From Pseudomonadota bacterium (lineage in GTDB: Bacteria > Pseudomonadota > Gammaproteobacteria > UBA5335), in contig PKCW01000200.1 of the NCBI GenBank assembly GCA_002862965.1, positions 1-8,134 of the forward strand: a DNA stretch of 8,134 nt, in the 5' to 3' direction. This document shows positions 6,311-8,134 of this stretch, in pieces; position 1 is the stretch's first letter; each line of letters begins with the position of its first letter. The notes below the pieces were generated by a model, which worked only from the letters and a program-made list of their open reading frames with translations, was not told the DNA's origin and searched no databases. The translations under genes and the position numbers were made by a program.

Positions 6311-6346
6311 CAACACATCAAATTTCGAGACAGGAAACAACCCCGC

Positions 6347-6505
6347 ATGACCAACGAACAGCTCGTCTCCAAGGTGTGGAACTACGCGCACGTGCTGCGC
6401 GACCAGGGCATTTCCTTCCGCGCCGCAGCCGACTCGGCTTTGGTGGAACCGGGGACACTGGCAATCGACCTCTGCACAGGCCGGGCCGGAGCGGGGTTCT
6501 GGTGA
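6347..6505 (+). pseudogene. hsdM: hsdM start fragment, copy 2 (type I restriction methylase remnant)
   Basis: The frame begins MTNEQLVSKVWNYAHVLRD then QGIS, the canonical N-terminus of HsdM, the DNA adenine methyltransferase subunit of type I R-M enzymes. Normal members continue with a YGDYxEQITYLLFLKM-like helix. Here the sequence breaks after about residue 24 (near 6418) into RAAADSALVEPGTLAIDLCT and stops at codon 53. AGGAAA at 6332-6337 is a good ribosome site ahead of the ATG, so the original 5' control region seems preserved, starting just after REP 4. Nothing resembling the catalytic NPPF region, HsdS or HsdR is present. The origin of the bases after 6418 is not recognised. Confidence 0.78.
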
Positions 6506-6570
6506 TCGCGCTTGGGCGTGTCGTCCGGTCACCGGCAGTGAGCGCATCGACAGATGTCCGCCGATCCGGC

Positions 6571-6598
6571 TTGCAAGCAAGGGCGCGCCGACTAGACT
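6571..6598 (+). promoter_or_regulatory. Possible promoter of the hydrolase-monooxygenase operon
   Basis: TTGCAA and TAGACT, 16 bases apart, each match the sigma-70 consensus at 4 of 6 positions. They lie about 100 bases before the hydrolase start. This is a weak call based only on position and partial matches. Confidence 0.25.
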
Positions 6599-6663
6599 TC
6601 CAAGGCGATCAGGTGAGCTTTCGAAACGCTGCGTTCATGCGCATGGATCGCGCCGTCGACCTG

Positions 6664-6677
6664 CGGCAAATTTGCCG
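6664..6677. promoter_or_regulatory. Perfect 14-bp palindrome, candidate operator
   Basis: CGGCAAATTTGCCG is its own reverse complement. It lies 20 bases upstream of the hydrolase start codon and just before its ribosome site (GAGAGG, 6685-6690). The size suits a dimeric TetR- or MarR-type repressor. No regulator gene is visible in the window, so the binding protein is unknown. Confidence 0.45.
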
Positions 6678-6697
6678 GTCTTCCGAGAGGATCAACG

Positions 6698-7543
6698 ATG
6701 AACGAAGCAACTGCGTCTTCCTCGCTTCCACAAGGGGTCACCATCGAACCTCGCCGCATGGCCTTTCAAGCCGTGGAAGGCAAGCCTCGCTACTGGCATC
6801 CGGTGGTGGTATTCACCCATCTGCTGACGGCCGCGTCCCTTTTCTTTCCCGAGGGCGAGCGCTTCTTCGTGCGTTCGGTACAGAACTACGCCCCAGGGAT
6901 CGCGGATCCTGATCTGCGTCGGGATATCGCCGGCTTCATGCAACAGGAAATCATCCACGGCGAAGAGCACGAACGCTACAACAATGATGTCGCCGCCCAG
7001 GGCTATCCCTATCTGATCCGGCTCGAGCGTTATCTGGTCAAGGGGCTGTTTGCCAACATGCGCCGATTCACGTCGCGGCGAGCCCAGCTCGCGCTGACCG
7101 TTTGCCTGGAGCACGTCACCGCCACGCTCGCCGCGGCCTTGCTCAAGTACCCGCAACTCATGGAGGACGCCGACCCCGTCTACCGGGAAATCTGGTCCTG
7201 GCATGCGGTGGAGGAGTCCGAGCACAAGGGTGTGGCCTACGACGTCTATGCGGCCGTCGGCGGCTCCTATTGGCTACGGGTGAGCACGCTGGTCTGGAGT
7301 TCGCTGTTCTTTTTGAGCCTGGTGCTCTTTGTCACCGCTCGCATGCTGGCAACCGATGGCATCCTCTTCAAGCGCGAGACCTGGCGTCAGGCCAGGGCCT
7401 ACGCCCGTGAGCGCACTGCGATCTTCAAACACGTCGGCGGTTGGTTCATTGAGTTCTTCCGGCGCGACTTCCATCCGTGGCAAATCGACAACCGGGCCGA
7501 GATCGACGCATGGAAGCGGCAGCAGGGAGTGACGGCACCATGA
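6698..7543 (+). CDS. Ferritin-like metal-dependent hydrolase (PF10118 / COG3687 type)
   Basis: The 281-residue protein matches the predicted metal-dependent hydrolase family, whose substrate is undefined. Seen: conserved acid/histidine motifs in four helices, namely FPEGERFFVRSVQNY, QQEIIHGEEHERYNN (an ExxxxEExH-like cluster), CLEHVTATLAAALL, and SWHAVEESEHKGVAYDVY, which together would bind a pair of metal ions as in ferritin-like di-iron proteins. A hydrophobic stretch (LVWSSLFFLSLVLFVTARM) could be a membrane-associated helix. The start is well supported: ATG 6698 with GAGAGG seven bases upstream. Length is normal for the family. The stop overlaps the next start (ATGA, 7540-7543), so it is translationally coupled to a flavin monooxygenase. 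Such pairs are often seen with short-chain dehydrogenases in lipid or ketone metabolism; the role here is inferred. Confidence 0.88.
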   Translation: MNEATASSSLPQGVTIEPRRMAFQAVEGKPRYWHPVVVFTHLLTAASLFFPEGERFFVRSVQNYAPGIADPDLRRDIAGFMQQEIIHGEEHERYNNDVAAQGYPYLIRLERYLVKGLFANMRRFTSRRAQLALTVCLEHVTATLAAALLKYPQLMEDADPVYREIWSWHAVEESEHKGVAYDVYAAVGGSYWLRVSTLVWSSLFFLSLVLFVTARMLATDGILFKRETWRQARAYARERTAIFKHVGGWFIEFFRRDFHPWQIDNRAEIDAWKRQQGVTAP

Positions 7544-8134
7544 CGGCGACAGCGATCGACACCCTGACGGATGAGCCGCAGCTCCAGGATGAACGGCTCG
7601 AACATATCGTTATCGTCGGCGCGGGCATCAGCGGCATCGCCATGGCCATCGAGCTGCAGCGTCGGGGCATCGATGATTTCTGCCTGCTCGAGGCGAGCGA
7701 CCGTCCGGGCGGAACCTGGCGGGACAACAACTATCCCGGCGTCGCCGTCGACATCCCGTCGCTGTCGTACTGCTTTCCTTTCGAGCCCAATCCCGACTGG
7801 TCGCGGCTGTTCGCTCCGGGCGCCGAGATCTACCGCTACATCGAGCACTGCGTCGACAAATACGACATTCGCCGTCGGATCCGATTCGGCGCCAGGGTGA
7901 ACCAGGCGGTCTTCGATCCGGCGCGTGCCCTCTGGTCGCTTCATCTGACCGATGGCCGACGCATCCAGGCGCGATACGTCGTGGTCGCCACGGGCACGGT
8001 CCTCCGCTCGGGCGCTCGAGAACACCGCGTTTCAGAGGACTCGCGGGCGGCTGCCTTTTCGGCCGCGTCTGCTTCGCGTGCGCTCTGCGCCTCTTTAATT
8101 GAGACGGCTGCGCTTTTTTTGTCCAGCGGTTTCC
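7540..8134 (+). CDS. Flavin-containing (Baeyer-Villiger-type) monooxygenase, partial and aberrant after ~residue 153
   Basis: The frame runs off the window edge without a stop. Seen: an FAD-binding Rossmann motif IVIVGAGISGIAMAIELQ at 23-40 (GxGxxG at 27-32) with the ribose-binding acid in LLEAS (E51); GGTWRDNNYPGVAVDIPS at 57-74, the BVMO/FMO fingerprint; NPDWSRLF; EIYRYIEHCV; and the second FAD contact VVVATG at 147-152. The family uses NADPH and O2 to convert ketones to esters or lactones, and is typically ~500 residues long. After ATG one expects a Pro-rich 'xPxxPxxxG' turn leading to the NADPH domain. Here it reads TVLRSGAREHR and then an Ala/Ser/Arg/Leu string with no family resemblance. 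The gene is probably interrupted near 8000-8030 or misassembled. Confidence 0.85.
   Translation, partial: MTATAIDTLTDEPQLQDERLEHIVIVGAGISGIAMAIELQRRGIDDFCLLEASDRPGGTWRDNNYPGVAVDIPSLSYCFPFEPNPDWSRLFAPGAEIYRYIEHCVDKYDIRRRIRFGARVNQAVFDPARALWSLHLTDGRRIQARYVVVATGTVLRSGAREHRVSEDSRAAAFSAASASRALCASLIETAALFLSSGF
8005..8134. other. Foreign-looking segment interrupting the monooxygenase frame
   Basis: From about 8005 the + strand frame stops resembling a monooxygenase and includes an AT-rich patch (8094-8102) and a run of seven T (8114-8120). On the minus strand one frame is open from the window edge (8132) to a TGA at 7941-7943. Its first part reads KPLDKKSAAVSIKEAQSA then READAAEKAAARESSETR, a charged, Ala-rich composition more protein-like than the + strand reading. 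This might be the end of a minus-strand gene or mobile element joined to the monooxygenase. Boundaries are estimates, and no known element end is recognised. Confidence 0.35.

Larger units (their letters stand above)
6506..6697. other. Non-coding gap between R-M debris and the hydrolase operon
   Basis: No convincing gene is seen. It holds a 10-bp palindrome GCTTGCAAGC (6569-6578), a weak possible promoter (TTGCAA 6571-6576, 16 bases, TAGACT 6593-6598), and a 14-bp palindrome near the next gene. Together with the unexplained end of hsdM copy 2, about 280 bases from 6418 have no assigned origin. Confidence 0.5.

Noticed and set aside
5513..6580. 355-codon minus-strand open frame opposite the nucleotidyltransferase gene
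   Set aside because: It is antisense to a clearly recognisable gene, crosses two REP hairpins, and has a Arg/His/Gln-rich composition typical of shadow frames in GC-rich DNA.
6247..6912. 221-codon + strand frame linking REP 4 to the hydrolase region
   Set aside because: It begins inside REP 3, overlaps the hydrolase start in another frame, and has a biased Arg/Gly/Ser composition without motifs.
7399..8025. 208-codon minus-strand frame opposite the hydrolase and monooxygenase
   Set aside because: It is antisense to two genes with clear motifs and has no recognisable motif of its own.
8094..8120. Rho-independent terminator before the T-run at 8114-8120
   Set aside because: Only a 3-bp stem (CTC/GAG) can be formed near the T-run, too weak, and the + strand frame remains open through it.

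Overview
The window is GC-rich DNA with gene families and a REP repeat type typical of Beta/Gammaproteobacteria. The organism is inferred from gene content only, and no species can be named. All genes that look intact read on the + strand. The left and middle are an accessory 'defence island' style region; the right end starts an ordinary oxidative-metabolism operon.

Left half (70-4380): one very large gene encodes a 1436-residue STAND/NACHT-type ATPase. It has an N-terminal P-loop module, a long helical middle that is presumably a sensor, and a C-terminal PD-(D/E)xK nuclease-like domain. This looks like a single-protein anti-phage or anti-plasmid sensor-effector, with the nuclease at the C-terminus rather than at the N-terminus as in most described Avs proteins. 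A few bases upstream lies the possible tail of another gene.

Middle (4381-6505): a patchwork of mobile and broken pieces. An apparently intact REP-associated tyrosine transposase (RAYT) sits between two REP hairpins in opposite orientation. It is followed by a truncated RhuM gene, an unrecognised 45-codon piece, and the first bases of a type I restriction methylase gene (hsdM). Next comes an intact winged-helix/nucleotidyltransferase antitoxin gene with a striking promoter-operator that implies a leaderless mRNA. Its HEPN toxin partner is reduced to 39 codons: the family's N-terminus appears joined directly to its C-terminus, and the stop codon comes from a REP. A second inverted REP pair follows, then a second copy of the hsdM start. 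The two hsdM starts share 25 identical bases and bracket the antitoxin/HEPN remnant, so the locus looks like a type I R-M/RhuM region scrambled by insertion or recombination involving REPs.

Right end (6506-8134): after about 190 bases of non-coding DNA with a 14-bp perfect palindrome, a ferritin-like metal-dependent hydrolase (PF10118 type) is translationally coupled by an ATGA overlap to a flavin-containing, Baeyer-Villiger-type monooxygenase. The monooxygenase reads normally for about 150 residues. Its last ~40 codons before the window edge then stop looking like the family, which suggests an insertion, rearrangement or assembly junction near 8000-8030.
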